The notes beneath the pieces are model-generated. The model saw nothing but the letters and a program-made list of their open reading frames with translations, was not told the origin of the DNA and searched no databases. 18,842 bases of DNA, taken from assembly GCA_017390225.1 (NCBI GenBank), contig JAFPCL010000145.1:1-18842 (forward strand). Reading direction: 5' to 3'. The position numbers and the translations under genes are program-made. Source of the stretch: Clostridia bacterium. Its GTDB lineage: Bacteria; Bacillota; Clostridia; CAKSNL01; HGM11501. Each line of letters starts with the position of its first letter. Within the stretch, counting starts at the first letter, position 1. Shown one piece after another: positions 6,677 through 14,876 of the stretch.

Positions 6677-7171
6677 TTATATTTCTTCCTCTAATGTATT
6701 CAATAGCATATCCAAATAATAATAGCGATGAAATTTTCCTTTTTTGACAAGCTGGCGAAGTTCTTTGATATGTACCCACTTAACAGCCTGCACCTCGGAA
6801 GGCTGCATGATGATATCGCCCAGCTTCACATTCTTTTTTAAAAGCCAGACATCCTGAAAGGCATTTTGCCGCTTCATACGAAACATCCATTGCAGTTCAT
6901 CTTCTTTTGTTTCGATTCCCAGCTCCTCCGCCAGTTCGCGGCGTGCCGCCTGCAGGGCTTCTTCGCCTGCCAACGCAGAGCCGCCTGTGACCGCCCATTT
7001 GCCGGGCATCAGCTCCACCGTGTCGGCACGTTGCTGTACTAACAGCTGGTTTTTATCGTTTTGTATCCATATATGCACTGCCAGATGATAGTCGCCGTGT
7101 GCCAGCTTTCCGCGCGGCACGGTTCTCCCCGTCGGCTTTCCCTGACCGTCTAATACATCCCAAAGTTCCAC
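6677..7171 (-). CDS. Nudix hydrolase (IPP-isomerase-like branch)
   Basis: 164 residues from a GTG at 7171, seven nt after GGAGG. The full Nudix box is present at residues 64-86 (G-x5-E-x7-REL-x-EE-x-G-I), which binds the metal and positions the pyrophosphate. The start MELWDVLDGQGKPTGR and the HGDYHLAVHIWI segment resemble the isopentenyl-diphosphate isomerase-like Nudix group. Many members of that group in Firmicutes are house-cleaning enzymes of unknown substrate. It lies 14 nt after prfB and 13 nt before the lipoprotein gene, so it is very likely cotranscribed. The substrate cannot be predicted. Confidence 0.88.
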   Translation of the reverse strand: MELWDVLDGQGKPTGRTVPRGKLAHGDYHLAVHIWIQNDKNQLLVQQRADTVELMPGKWAVTGGSALAGEEALQAARRELAEELGIETKEDELQWMFRMKRQNAFQDVWLLKKNVKLGDIIMQPSEVQAVKWVHIKELRQLVKKGKFHRYYYLDMLLNTLEEEI

Positions 7172-7185
7172 AGAAGTTCCTCCGA

Positions 7186-8307
7186 TTATTTTAATTGCAG
7201 TGTTCCTAAGTTTGCCGCCTTCAAGTATTCATGAATGAAGCCGTCGATTTCACCGTCCATAACGGCGCTGATATTGCCAATTTCAAAGTTGGTTCTGTGA
7301 TCCTTGACCATGGTGTAGGGCTGGAACACATAGGAGCGAATCTGACTGCCCCATGCAATTTCCTTTTGTACGCCCTTGATATCGTTGATTTTATCTAAAT
7401 GCTCACGTTCTTTGATTTCCACCAGCTTTGCCGTCAGCATCTTCATTGCCATGGCTTTGTTCTGATGCTGGGAACGTTCGTTCTGGCAAGCAACCACAAT
7501 GCCCGAAGGAATGTGGGTAATACGAACAGCCGAAGAAGTTTTGTTGATATGCTGACCACCGGCACCGGAGGAACGATAGGTATCAATCTTGAGGTCGTCG
7601 GGGTTGATTTCAACTTCAATGGATTCGTCCATTTCGGGAAGCACGTCTGCCGAAGCAAAAGAGGTGTGGCGACGGCCGGAGGAGTCGAAGGGAGAGATAC
7701 GAACCAAACGGTGAATACCGCGCTCGGAGCGCAAATATCCGTAGGCATTGAGCCCTTCAATCAGAATAGACACCGATTTGATGCCGGCTTCGTCACCGGG
7801 CAAAAAGTCCATCAGTGTAATGGAATAGCCTTTCTTTTCTGCCCAGTGGGAATACATACGGTACAGCATCTGCACCCAGTCCTGAGCTTCCGTGCCGCCG
7901 GCACCGGCATGCAGTGTTAAAATCGCATTGTTTTTGTCATAGGTTCCGGAAAGCAGGGTTTCCAAGCGCAAATCTTCCAGATTTTTGGCAAAACTCTCAA
8001 CGCCTGTTTTCACTTCTTCGAGGGTAGATAAATCTTCCATTTCATCTGAAAGCTCAATCAAGGTGGTCAAATCTTCCCACTGGGTATACAGCGCCTTATA
8101 GCGCTCCAGCTTAATCGTGTGCTGGCGGATTTCGCGCATCAGCTTCTGATATGCATCCATATCGTTATAAACGGCAGGGTCTTCGCTCTTTTTGGTAAGC
8201 TCTTCGACCAGCTTTTCCGTTTCATCAATATCCAGTGCATCCTTCAATTGTAAGAGCACTTCTTTTTTTGCCACTAATTCAAATCTGTATTCATCAAATT
8301 CAAGCAT
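7186..8307 (-). CDS. prfB: Peptide chain release factor 2 (RF2), uninterrupted frame
   Basis: 373 residues from the ATG seven nt after AAGGAG. The stop-codon recognition tripeptide SPF is at 205-207, marking RF2 (UGA/UAA) rather than RF1. The universal GGQ motif that triggers peptidyl-tRNA hydrolysis is at 250-252 within SSGAGGQHINKTSSAVR. The coiled-coil N-terminal domain is complete. In many bacteria prfB carries an in-frame TGA near codon 25 that needs +1 frameshifting. Here the corresponding segment (LQLKDALDID) is read straight through with no TGA and no frameshift site, so this form of autoregulation is absent. It lies 23 nt after the muramidase gene. prfB normally follows secA directly in Firmicutes. 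Confidence 0.97.
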   Translation of the reverse strand: MLEFDEYRFELVAKKEVLLQLKDALDIDETEKLVEELTKKSEDPAVYNDMDAYQKLMREIRQHTIKLERYKALYTQWEDLTTLIELSDEMEDLSTLEEVKTGVESFAKNLEDLRLETLLSGTYDKNNAILTLHAGAGGTEAQDWVQMLYRMYSHWAEKKGYSITLMDFLPGDEAGIKSVSILIEGLNAYGYLRSERGIHRLVRISPFDSSGRRHTSFASADVLPEMDESIEVEINPDDLKIDTYRSSGAGGQHINKTSSAVRITHIPSGIVVACQNERSQHQNKAMAMKMLTAKLVEIKEREHLDKINDIKGVQKEIAWGSQIRSYVFQPYTMVKDHRTNFEIGNISAVMDGEIDGFIHEYLKAANLGTLQLK

Positions 8308-8330
8308 CGTATTTCTCCTTGTCTAAAACA

Positions 8331-11300
8331 TTAGTTTCCTGTGTAGCTCATGCCCAAAGCACGAATGATTTCGGGGTAGTTTTTGTAAACAACATTGAGG
8401 TCCGCCTCTGTATGGGGCATACCGGCAATATATTCACGGTCGCCGGAATATTGCCACATACCAAAGGTGGAAGAATAATCGACATTAACCGAATAGGTGT
8501 ATCTTGCGACCCACAAATCATAGTTTTTGCCGATATCTTTACTGTCGAACATATTGTTCATCCAGTTGAGATTTGCGTAGACACCACTGTAGTAGCCGTG
8601 TGTATTTTCCATGCGTGACAAGAAGGTTCTTGCCATTTCCGTAATCGTGCTGTAGGAGCATGCCGCAGAAATCGTGGCATCCTCCAGGTCATAATACACA
8701 GGATAGGTCAGCTCACGACCGTTCAGCCATGCCGCTACCTGATCGGCATCTCTTTGCGATCCGGCAATGGAGGTGGAATAGGTGTAGAAATACACACCGA
8801 CATCCATGCCGGCGGCTCTTGCATTGGTGTAGTTCTGTTCGAAATACGCATCCTTATTGTAAGAACCGTTGTAGTTTGTGCCGATACGGATAATCACATA
8901 GCTGTAGCCATTGGCTTTTAATGTGTTGTAGTCGACATCCGCATCCCATTTGGAAACGTCAACACCATAGCCTAAAACGCCTTGTCCGTCACCTGCGGCG
9001 CCTTTCTTGGCTAAAGCTTCCGCATAGGTATAAATGGAATCTCCGCTGATTTTCACATTGTCTTTCTTGATAAAGCCATAGTCCGTGCCGTCAGACACAT
9101 AGCACCATTCTGTGCCGTCTTCAGCCTTCACAGCACTGCCGTATATGGTCACGGAAGCACCGGCGGCCACATTTTTCATTTGCACAAATGCCACGCCTGC
9201 ACCGCTATACAGCATATCGCCGTTTCGGACAGAACCGCTCTTTTCGCTCATGGCTTTAGAGGGCACAAGCTCCCACTTTTGGCTGTCTGCGCCGTTATAT
9301 AGCGCGTAGCGTAAATCGGAGGACAGCGCATAGCTTTGATCTTCGTCCATGATGCAGAAAGTACCATCGGTATTTTGCACCAGGAAATAAGTGCTGTCGG
9401 CAGATGAATAATCCGCACCATTAATTAAAACCGTCAGGTGTGCACCTTTACCGTTATTGGCGCAAAGCGGACTGATGCTTGCGGTTTGTGCCGTTTGGTT
9501 TTCAATACGAAAAGCCGAGAAAAGATTGTGTGCTTCATCGGCAAGCACGGCTTTTGTTTCGGCTTTGATGCCGAGGTCGGAAAGAGAAAGATATGTTTTT
9601 GTCGCCCTGTTTCGCAGATAATAGACCCCTGCTTTTGCAAAAGCGGCAAATTCTGTGTCGCCTTGCGGGAGCATATCTTCCACGGAAGCAACGGCTTTTT
9701 TCTCCTCTGCCGTTGTCATCGGGTGAATCTCTTTTTTGTTGTCCCAAAGAAGAACGCGCACAAAGGTCGCCCCTGCCGTCAGTTCTTTGGTTTCATACTG
9801 CGGCACATTTTCCTTTGCCGTCAGCTTCTGCGAGGTAACGCCGATAAAACGGTCGGCATCGTCATACAGGCAGTATAATAACGTTGCTTCGCCTGTGGTA
9901 TGCTGTGCTACTTCAATACCGACAACGGGCTTGCCGTCTTTTGAAAAGAGGCTGTCCATCTTGAGTGTTCCGCCCCCTTGGGGATACGCCGCAATAAAGC
10001 CGATGGCTTCGGGATGGGCATGAAGCACTGCCTGCCATGCACCTGTTTGATCCATGCAAGCATAGGTGCCGTTTGTATCCGAGCCCCATGCCGTATAGGA
10101 AAGATTATTTCCGTCTTCGGACACAAAGCTTCCGTTTTTCTTTTGCGCACCGATGAAGTATTTTCCGGGCTTCCCTGCAAGCATGGAAGCAATCGCCGTG
10201 TTTTCCGATGCATTTTGCGGCAATGCCAATGTGCCGCCCATGGCTTCTGCATACGCCTTTGCCGCTTCATACGGCATGGCGGCATCATATGCCACAAAGC
10301 GCGTGCCGCCGACCGTTGTTTGGGCGGCTACGGCAACCGGGGCATCAAATTCCACCATCAATCCGATGGCCGCGGATGCATCGGTCACTTGATAGAGATT
10401 TGCCGCATAAGTTGAAAATGCGGTATTTTTATCTTTTGTGTGGTAGCCTTGCTGTAGGCTGTCCTTCACAAAGTCCGAAAGGGCAAGCCGCTCGGCATCG
10501 CTGTCGATAGACAAAAGCTTGCCGTTCACACTGCTTGCCGCCTGCTCTGCGGCAATTCTTGCAAATTCGCCGCTGTAGCGAACATAGGCATGATTTTGAA
10601 ACCACAGGGCATCTGTCGGCTCCAGCACATCCGTGTCTTTGATTTCCAGCAAAAAGCCTGTGTCCATGCCGTCCAAGTCTTCCGAGCCGTTGTCATTGAG
10701 GGCACTTTGGTGATCTCTGTAGACCATCAGATAGTCTTCATTGTAGTTATAGTTGTTCGGCTCGCCCGATTGATAGCGCAAGGATGCCGATGCCCTGCTT
10801 CCGTCAATCCATTCAAACACGCCTTCTTGATTCAGGTCGTTTCCGCCGACCCAGTAGGAAAAACGAGTGTTTCCCGTGACAATAGTTGCAATTTTATCTT
10901 GTGTTGCCGTGTCGGGAATCACCGCCAGGCGGCCGCCCAACAGCTCTGCCATGGCTTCTGCCACAGCCCAAGGCATCCGATCGTTCACGGCATAAAACGT
11001 ACTGCCGTTATGGGCTACCGATGCAGACGGAAGGACAGCTTTTGTGTATTTCAGCACCATGCCCATCATTCCGTCGGCAGTTGATGTGTAGGTTGTTCCG
11101 TCTTTTGCGATATAGCCCGATTCCAGACGGAAATATGCCTGCTCTGCCTCTGATAAGTGGGCAGAGAACGCTTTTGCTTCGCTTGCCGTTGCCCATGTGC
11201 CGCTTGTTTTCTTCCGCAAAGATTCCGCATCGGTTGCCGAAAGCGGATGATCAAAGATGGCATACACGGCATCTTGCGCTTTCACGACAAAAGACGGCGC

Positions 11301-12047
11301 TCTATCCACAGCTTCGATGATAAAGCCGCACTTTTCTTCGATATAATCACTCGTTGCCGTTGTCACCGCACCGGTTTTTGCGTTCAGCACTTTATTGCCG
11401 CCAATCCAGTAATGGAAAGAGCCGCCTCTTTGGGCTAAGGACAAAACAGCTTCTTTTGCCTTGATGCCGCTCACATCCGCAAGAACAACTTCTTTTTCTG
11501 TTGCAAAGCTTTCCGCTTCGGTGCGGGTGTAGTGATTGTCAAAGAGATAATAGCTGTGTCCGTTGTATTTTTCACTGTCCGCGTATTCCGGTACATCCAG
11601 CACCGTGAAGGTTTCGGAAGTTACGGCATAGCTTGTTCCGTTCCCCGAAGTGTAGAAAAAATGCGCCGTGTGTGTGCCGGCAGGAAAATCCTTGGCAGGA
11701 AGCGACAAAGTAAAGCCTTCTTTCCCCGTCGGATATCCGGGATACGCCGCCGCAACGTCCTCACGGTGATACAGCTCCGCTTCTGTCACAGGGCGGCTGT
11801 CGATTTGCACCGACACTTTGCTGACATCGTTTTTATCGATAGCCCAGCCCTGCACTAAAATGCTTCCTGTGAACTTGTTGCCGTTGACACTGTCCGGAAA
11901 GTCCACGCAGATTTTCCCCGTGGCGGTGCTAATTGGTTTTCCGAAAAGAGTGCGATCTGCATCGGTGCTTTCTGCCGAAACGGCACGGATGGGGATGAGT
12001 CCGAACATCATGACAAAGCTTAAGAAAACGGCCATGATTCTTTTCAT
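8331..12047 (-). CDS. Very large secreted GH25 muramidase with tandem C-type-lectin-like, ricin-like and SH3-like domains
   Basis: 1238 residues from the ATG at 12047, 11 nt after AAAGGAG. A signal peptide ends near residue 25 (AVSA). Next comes an Ig-like module (about 45-150) with the VQGWAID and YPGYPTGKEGF pattern of clostridial wall hydrolases. About five C-type-lectin-like units follow (roughly 154-247, 252-335, 345-470, 480-567, 578-688). The third is most complete, with YWVGG and GEPNNYNYNEDY. Then come a beta-sandwich-like stretch (695-795), a ricin-type trefoil (805-930, ending QKWELVPS) and an SH3-like module (937-1000). The C-terminal GH25 domain (1023-1232) has Asp1030 (GVDVSKW) and the catalytic pair Asp1120/Glu1122 (YYDLED). 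GH25 cleaves the MurNAc-GlcNAc bond; the other modules probably bind glycans. No sortase signal or C-terminal membrane helix is seen. It starts 16 nt after the secA stop, so it is probably cotranscribed with secA. Confidence 0.88.
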   Translation of the reverse strand: MKRIMAVFLSFVMMFGLIPIRAVSAESTDADRTLFGKPISTATGKICVDFPDSVNGNKFTGSILVQGWAIDKNDVSKVSVQIDSRPVTEAELYHREDVAAAYPGYPTGKEGFTLSLPAKDFPAGTHTAHFFYTSGNGTSYAVTSETFTVLDVPEYADSEKYNGHSYYLFDNHYTRTEAESFATEKEVVLADVSGIKAKEAVLSLAQRGGSFHYWIGGNKVLNAKTGAVTTATSDYIEEKCGFIIEAVDRAPSFVVKAQDAVYAIFDHPLSATDAESLRKKTSGTWATASEAKAFSAHLSEAEQAYFRLESGYIAKDGTTYTSTADGMMGMVLKYTKAVLPSASVAHNGSTFYAVNDRMPWAVAEAMAELLGGRLAVIPDTATQDKIATIVTGNTRFSYWVGGNDLNQEGVFEWIDGSRASASLRYQSGEPNNYNYNEDYLMVYRDHQSALNDNGSEDLDGMDTGFLLEIKDTDVLEPTDALWFQNHAYVRYSGEFARIAAEQAASSVNGKLLSIDSDAERLALSDFVKDSLQQGYHTKDKNTAFSTYAANLYQVTDASAAIGLMVEFDAPVAVAAQTTVGGTRFVAYDAAMPYEAAKAYAEAMGGTLALPQNASENTAIASMLAGKPGKYFIGAQKKNGSFVSEDGNNLSYTAWGSDTNGTYACMDQTGAWQAVLHAHPEAIGFIAAYPQGGGTLKMDSLFSKDGKPVVGIEVAQHTTGEATLLYCLYDDADRFIGVTSQKLTAKENVPQYETKELTAGATFVRVLLWDNKKEIHPMTTAEEKKAVASVEDMLPQGDTEFAAFAKAGVYYLRNRATKTYLSLSDLGIKAETKAVLADEAHNLFSAFRIENQTAQTASISPLCANNGKGAHLTVLINGADYSSADSTYFLVQNTDGTFCIMDEDQSYALSSDLRYALYNGADSQKWELVPSKAMSEKSGSVRNGDMLYSGAGVAFVQMKNVAAGASVTIYGSAVKAEDGTEWCYVSDGTDYGFIKKDNVKISGDSIYTYAEALAKKGAAGDGQGVLGYGVDVSKWDADVDYNTLKANGYSYVIIRIGTNYNGSYNKDAYFEQNYTNARAAGMDVGVYFYTYSTSIAGSQRDADQVAAWLNGRELTYPVYYDLEDATISAACSYSTITEMARTFLSRMENTHGYYSGVYANLNWMNNMFDSKDIGKNYDLWVARYTYSVNVDYSSTFGMWQYSGDREYIAGMPHTEADLNVVYKNYPEIIRALGMSYTGN

Positions 12048-12063
12048 TACAGCATCTTCTCCT

Positions 12064-14799
12064 TTATTGTCCGCAGCAATTCTTGTATTTCTTCCCACTA
12101 CCGCAGGGGCAAGGATCGTTGCGTCCAATTTTTTCTGCTTTCTTCACCGGCTTGTGCTTCAGCTCTCCATCGCCTTGGGATGCCGCCGTCGGCTTTGCCA
12201 CCTGTGTGCGTTCCTGCTGAACCACATTCAGCCTGGAGCTAAAGAGTACCTTGAGGGTGTCAATCTGAATCGAAAGTGTCATTTCATTGAACATATCGTA
12301 GGAGATCATCTTGTATTCGTTGACCGGGTCTTTCTGGCCGTATGCCATCAGCCCGATGCCGGAGCGCATCTGATCCATTTCGTCGATATGGCTCATCCAG
12401 TGGGTGTCGACCATACGCAAAATGATACTGCGCTCGATACTGCGCATAATGGTAGCCCCCAGGCGTGCTTCCTGCTCTTCATAGCGCGCAAGTGCCGCCT
12501 TTTGATAGTCTTCAAAGATGTGTTCTTTCAAAAGATCATACAAGTCATCGTATTTCACCGTGCCTTCCGGCAGGTCAAACAATCCGTGCAAAGACTTGTG
12601 AAGTGCTTCCATATCCCAATATTCGGGGTATTTGTCTACACAATAGCGGTCGATTTCCGCCTGAATCACCGTGTCCACCATTTTGAGAATACTATTGTGC
12701 ATATCCTCGCCCAAAAGTGCTTCTCTTCTTTGGCTGTAGATGATATTTCTCTGCTCGTTCATCACGTCATCATATTCCAGCACAATCTTACGAGAGGAGA
12801 AGTGGCGGCTTTCCACTTCCTTCTGGGCATTTTCCAACGTGTGGTTCAAAATAGATGCTTCCAAGGGCTCGTCGGACATGGTCTTGCCGACGAAAGCACC
12901 GATGCGGTCTGCCCCGAAAATGCGGAACAGATTGTCGTCCAAGGACAGGAAGAAGCAGGATTCGCCCGGGTCACCCTGACGACCGGCACGACCGCGGAGC
13001 TGATTGTCAACACGGCGGGAGTCGTGGCGCTGTGTACCCAAGATGTATAAACCGCCCAAAGCAACAACCTCTTGATGCTCTGCCTCCACTGCCGCTTTAT
13101 GCACGGCATATTGCTGTGCATAATACTGCAAGGCATTGGGGAACTCGCCTTCCTTCACGGGCTCCGGCTTGTCGCCCATGCTGAAACTGCGGATTGCCGC
13201 ATTGATTTCTTCTTCGGGATAGCCCTTGCGGAACATATCGTTCCGTGTTAAAAATTCGGCGTTACCGCCCAGCAGAATATCCGTACCACGGCCTGCCATG
13301 TTGGTGGCAATGGTAACCGCACCGCGGCGACCTGCCTGGGCAATAATCTGTGCTTCTTTTTCGTGATGCTTGGCATTTAACACTTGATGCGGAATTTTCT
13401 CACGTTTTAAAAGGGCAGACAAATACTCGGATTTGTCAATAGCGGACGTACCCACCAGCACCGGCTGGCCTTTTTCATAGCAAGCACGAATCTGCTTGAT
13501 GACCGCACGGTTACGAATCTCGTCGTTGGTGTAGATCTTATCCGGCTGATCTTTTCGAATCATCGGCTTATTCGTGGGGATTGCCACAACGTCCAAGGTA
13601 TAAATCTCGCGGAATTCTCTCTCTTCCGTGACTGCCGTACCGGTCATGCCGGAAAGCTTTTTGTATAAACGGAAATAGTTTTGCAGGGTAATCGTTGCCA
13701 ACGTCATGTTTTCTCTTGCCACATTGACGTTTTCCTTGGCTTCGATGGCTTGATGGAGTCCCTCCGAGTAACGTCTGCCGTGCATGATGCGGCCGGTGAA
13801 CTCATCGACAATCAGAACTTCATTATCCTTCACCACATAGTTGACGTCACGTTTCATGGTGCCGTGGGCTTTGATTGCCTGATTGACGTGGTGGGCAATG
13901 GTCATATTCTCGGCATCCGAAAGGTTTTCAATGCCGAAATATTCTTCGGCTTTTTTGATACCCTTTGCCGTCAGTGTGGCAGACCGTGCCTTTTCATCGA
14001 CGATATAATCTGCCGTTTCATCCTCTTCCAAGCTCTTGTTGTCTTTTTCTACCACGTACACGCATTGCATGCGACGTACCAGAGAATCCGCCTTTTTGTA
14101 TAAATCCGAGGATGCCTTGCCGGGGCCGCTGATAATCAAGGGGGTTCTTGCTTCGTCAATCAAAATGGAGTCCACTTCGTCGACGACGGCAAAGGCATGG
14201 CCGCGCTGAGAAAGGGCTTCTTGATACACTGCCATATTGTCACGCAGATAGTCAAAGCCCAACTCATTGTTTGTTCCGTAGGTGATGTCGGCGGCATAGG
14301 CTTTCTTCTTGTCTTCGGGGCTTTGACCGGAATAAATCAGTCCGACGGAGAGCCCTAAAAAGTTATACAAGCGTCCCATCCATTGGCTTTGGAAATCTGC
14401 CAGATATTCGTTGACGGTGACGACATGCACACCTTCACCGGTCAGGGCATTTAAGTAGGCAGGCAGGGTGGCAACCAAAGTTTTACCTTCACCTGTCTTC
14501 ATTTCTGCAATACGGCCTTGATGCAAAACAATACCACCGTAAATCTGCACGGGGAAATGCTCCATCTGCAACACACGGCGAGAAGCTTCGCGGCAGACGG
14601 CAAAAGCTTCGGGGAGCAAATTGTCTAAGCTTTCTCCCTTTTGATACCGCTCTTTGAATTCCGCGGTTTTTGCCTGCAAAGCTTCATTGGAGAGAGCTTC
14701 CATCTGCGGCTTCAAAGCCAAAACTTTTTCTACCGTGGGCTTGATTTTCTTGATTTCTCGGTCACTATATGTGCCGAAAATTTTTGTGATAATACTCAA
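12064..14799 (-). CDS. secA: Preprotein translocase ATPase SecA
   Basis: 911 residues. SecA drives secretory preproteins through SecYEG by ATP hydrolysis at the cytoplasmic membrane. Walker A MKTGEGKT is at 100-107, preceded by QGRIAEM, and the DEAD-like box VDEVDSILIDEARTPL appears near residue 205. TNMAGRGTDI and QLRGRAGRQGDPG mark the second motor domain. The tail ends in the zinc/SecB-type motif CPCGSGKKYKNCC (Cys897, 899, 908, 909). The start codon is TTG at 14799, seven nt after AAAGGAG. No ATG is available upstream, and the N-terminus MSIITKIFGTYSDREIK aligns with clostridial SecA. It follows htpG by 77 nt and precedes the large muramidase by 16 nt. In Firmicutes secA is usually followed directly by prfB. 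Confidence 0.97.
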   Translation of the reverse strand: MSIITKIFGTYSDREIKKIKPTVEKVLALKPQMEALSNEALQAKTAEFKERYQKGESLDNLLPEAFAVCREASRRVLQMEHFPVQIYGGIVLHQGRIAEMKTGEGKTLVATLPAYLNALTGEGVHVVTVNEYLADFQSQWMGRLYNFLGLSVGLIYSGQSPEDKKKAYAADITYGTNNELGFDYLRDNMAVYQEALSQRGHAFAVVDEVDSILIDEARTPLIISGPGKASSDLYKKADSLVRRMQCVYVVEKDNKSLEEDETADYIVDEKARSATLTAKGIKKAEEYFGIENLSDAENMTIAHHVNQAIKAHGTMKRDVNYVVKDNEVLIVDEFTGRIMHGRRYSEGLHQAIEAKENVNVARENMTLATITLQNYFRLYKKLSGMTGTAVTEEREFREIYTLDVVAIPTNKPMIRKDQPDKIYTNDEIRNRAVIKQIRACYEKGQPVLVGTSAIDKSEYLSALLKREKIPHQVLNAKHHEKEAQIIAQAGRRGAVTIATNMAGRGTDILLGGNAEFLTRNDMFRKGYPEEEINAAIRSFSMGDKPEPVKEGEFPNALQYYAQQYAVHKAAVEAEHQEVVALGGLYILGTQRHDSRRVDNQLRGRAGRQGDPGESCFFLSLDDNLFRIFGADRIGAFVGKTMSDEPLEASILNHTLENAQKEVESRHFSSRKIVLEYDDVMNEQRNIIYSQRREALLGEDMHNSILKMVDTVIQAEIDRYCVDKYPEYWDMEALHKSLHGLFDLPEGTVKYDDLYDLLKEHIFEDYQKAALARYEEQEARLGATIMRSIERSIILRMVDTHWMSHIDEMDQMRSGIGLMAYGQKDPVNEYKMISYDMFNEMTLSIQIDTLKVLFSSRLNVVQQERTQVAKPTAASQGDGELKHKPVKKAEKIGRNDPCPCGSGKKYKNCCGQ

Positions 14800-14808
14800 T
14801 TTTGTTCT
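14800..14808 (-). promoter_or_regulatory. Ribosome binding site and TTG start of secA
   Basis: On the minus strand AAAGGAG, a 7-nt spacer and TTG precede AGT ATT ATC. The strong Shine-Dalgarno sequence fixes the start at a TTG; no alternative ATG or GTG in frame fits the SecA N-terminus. Confidence 0.7.
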
Positions 14809-14836
14809 CCTTTTTTCTTGTATTTAATACGCAAAC

Positions 14837-14865
14837 TGCCGCCATAGAAAATATCTTAGGCGGCA
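14837..14865 (-). other. Hairpin between htpG and secA
   Basis: TGCCGCC (14837-14843) and GGCGGCA (14859-14865) form a perfect 7-bp GC-rich stem with a 15-nt loop. In the direction of htpG the sequence after it is GTTTGCG, not a T run, so it is not a classical terminator. It may cause partial termination, or mark a processing site that sets different htpG and secA levels. Confidence 0.4.
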
Positions 14866-14876
14866 AAGCTTTATTT

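Noticed and set aside
12047..12128. Longer N-terminus for the muramidase beginning inside secA
   Set aside because: The extra 27 residues overlap the SecA zinc tail and would bury the signal peptide; AAAGGAG supports the start at 12047.
11818..13050. Long plus-strand open frame (410 codons) opposite secA and the muramidase
   Set aside because: It lies antisense to two well-supported genes, has low-complexity Cys/His/Phe-rich translation typical of a shadow frame, and has no ribosome binding site.
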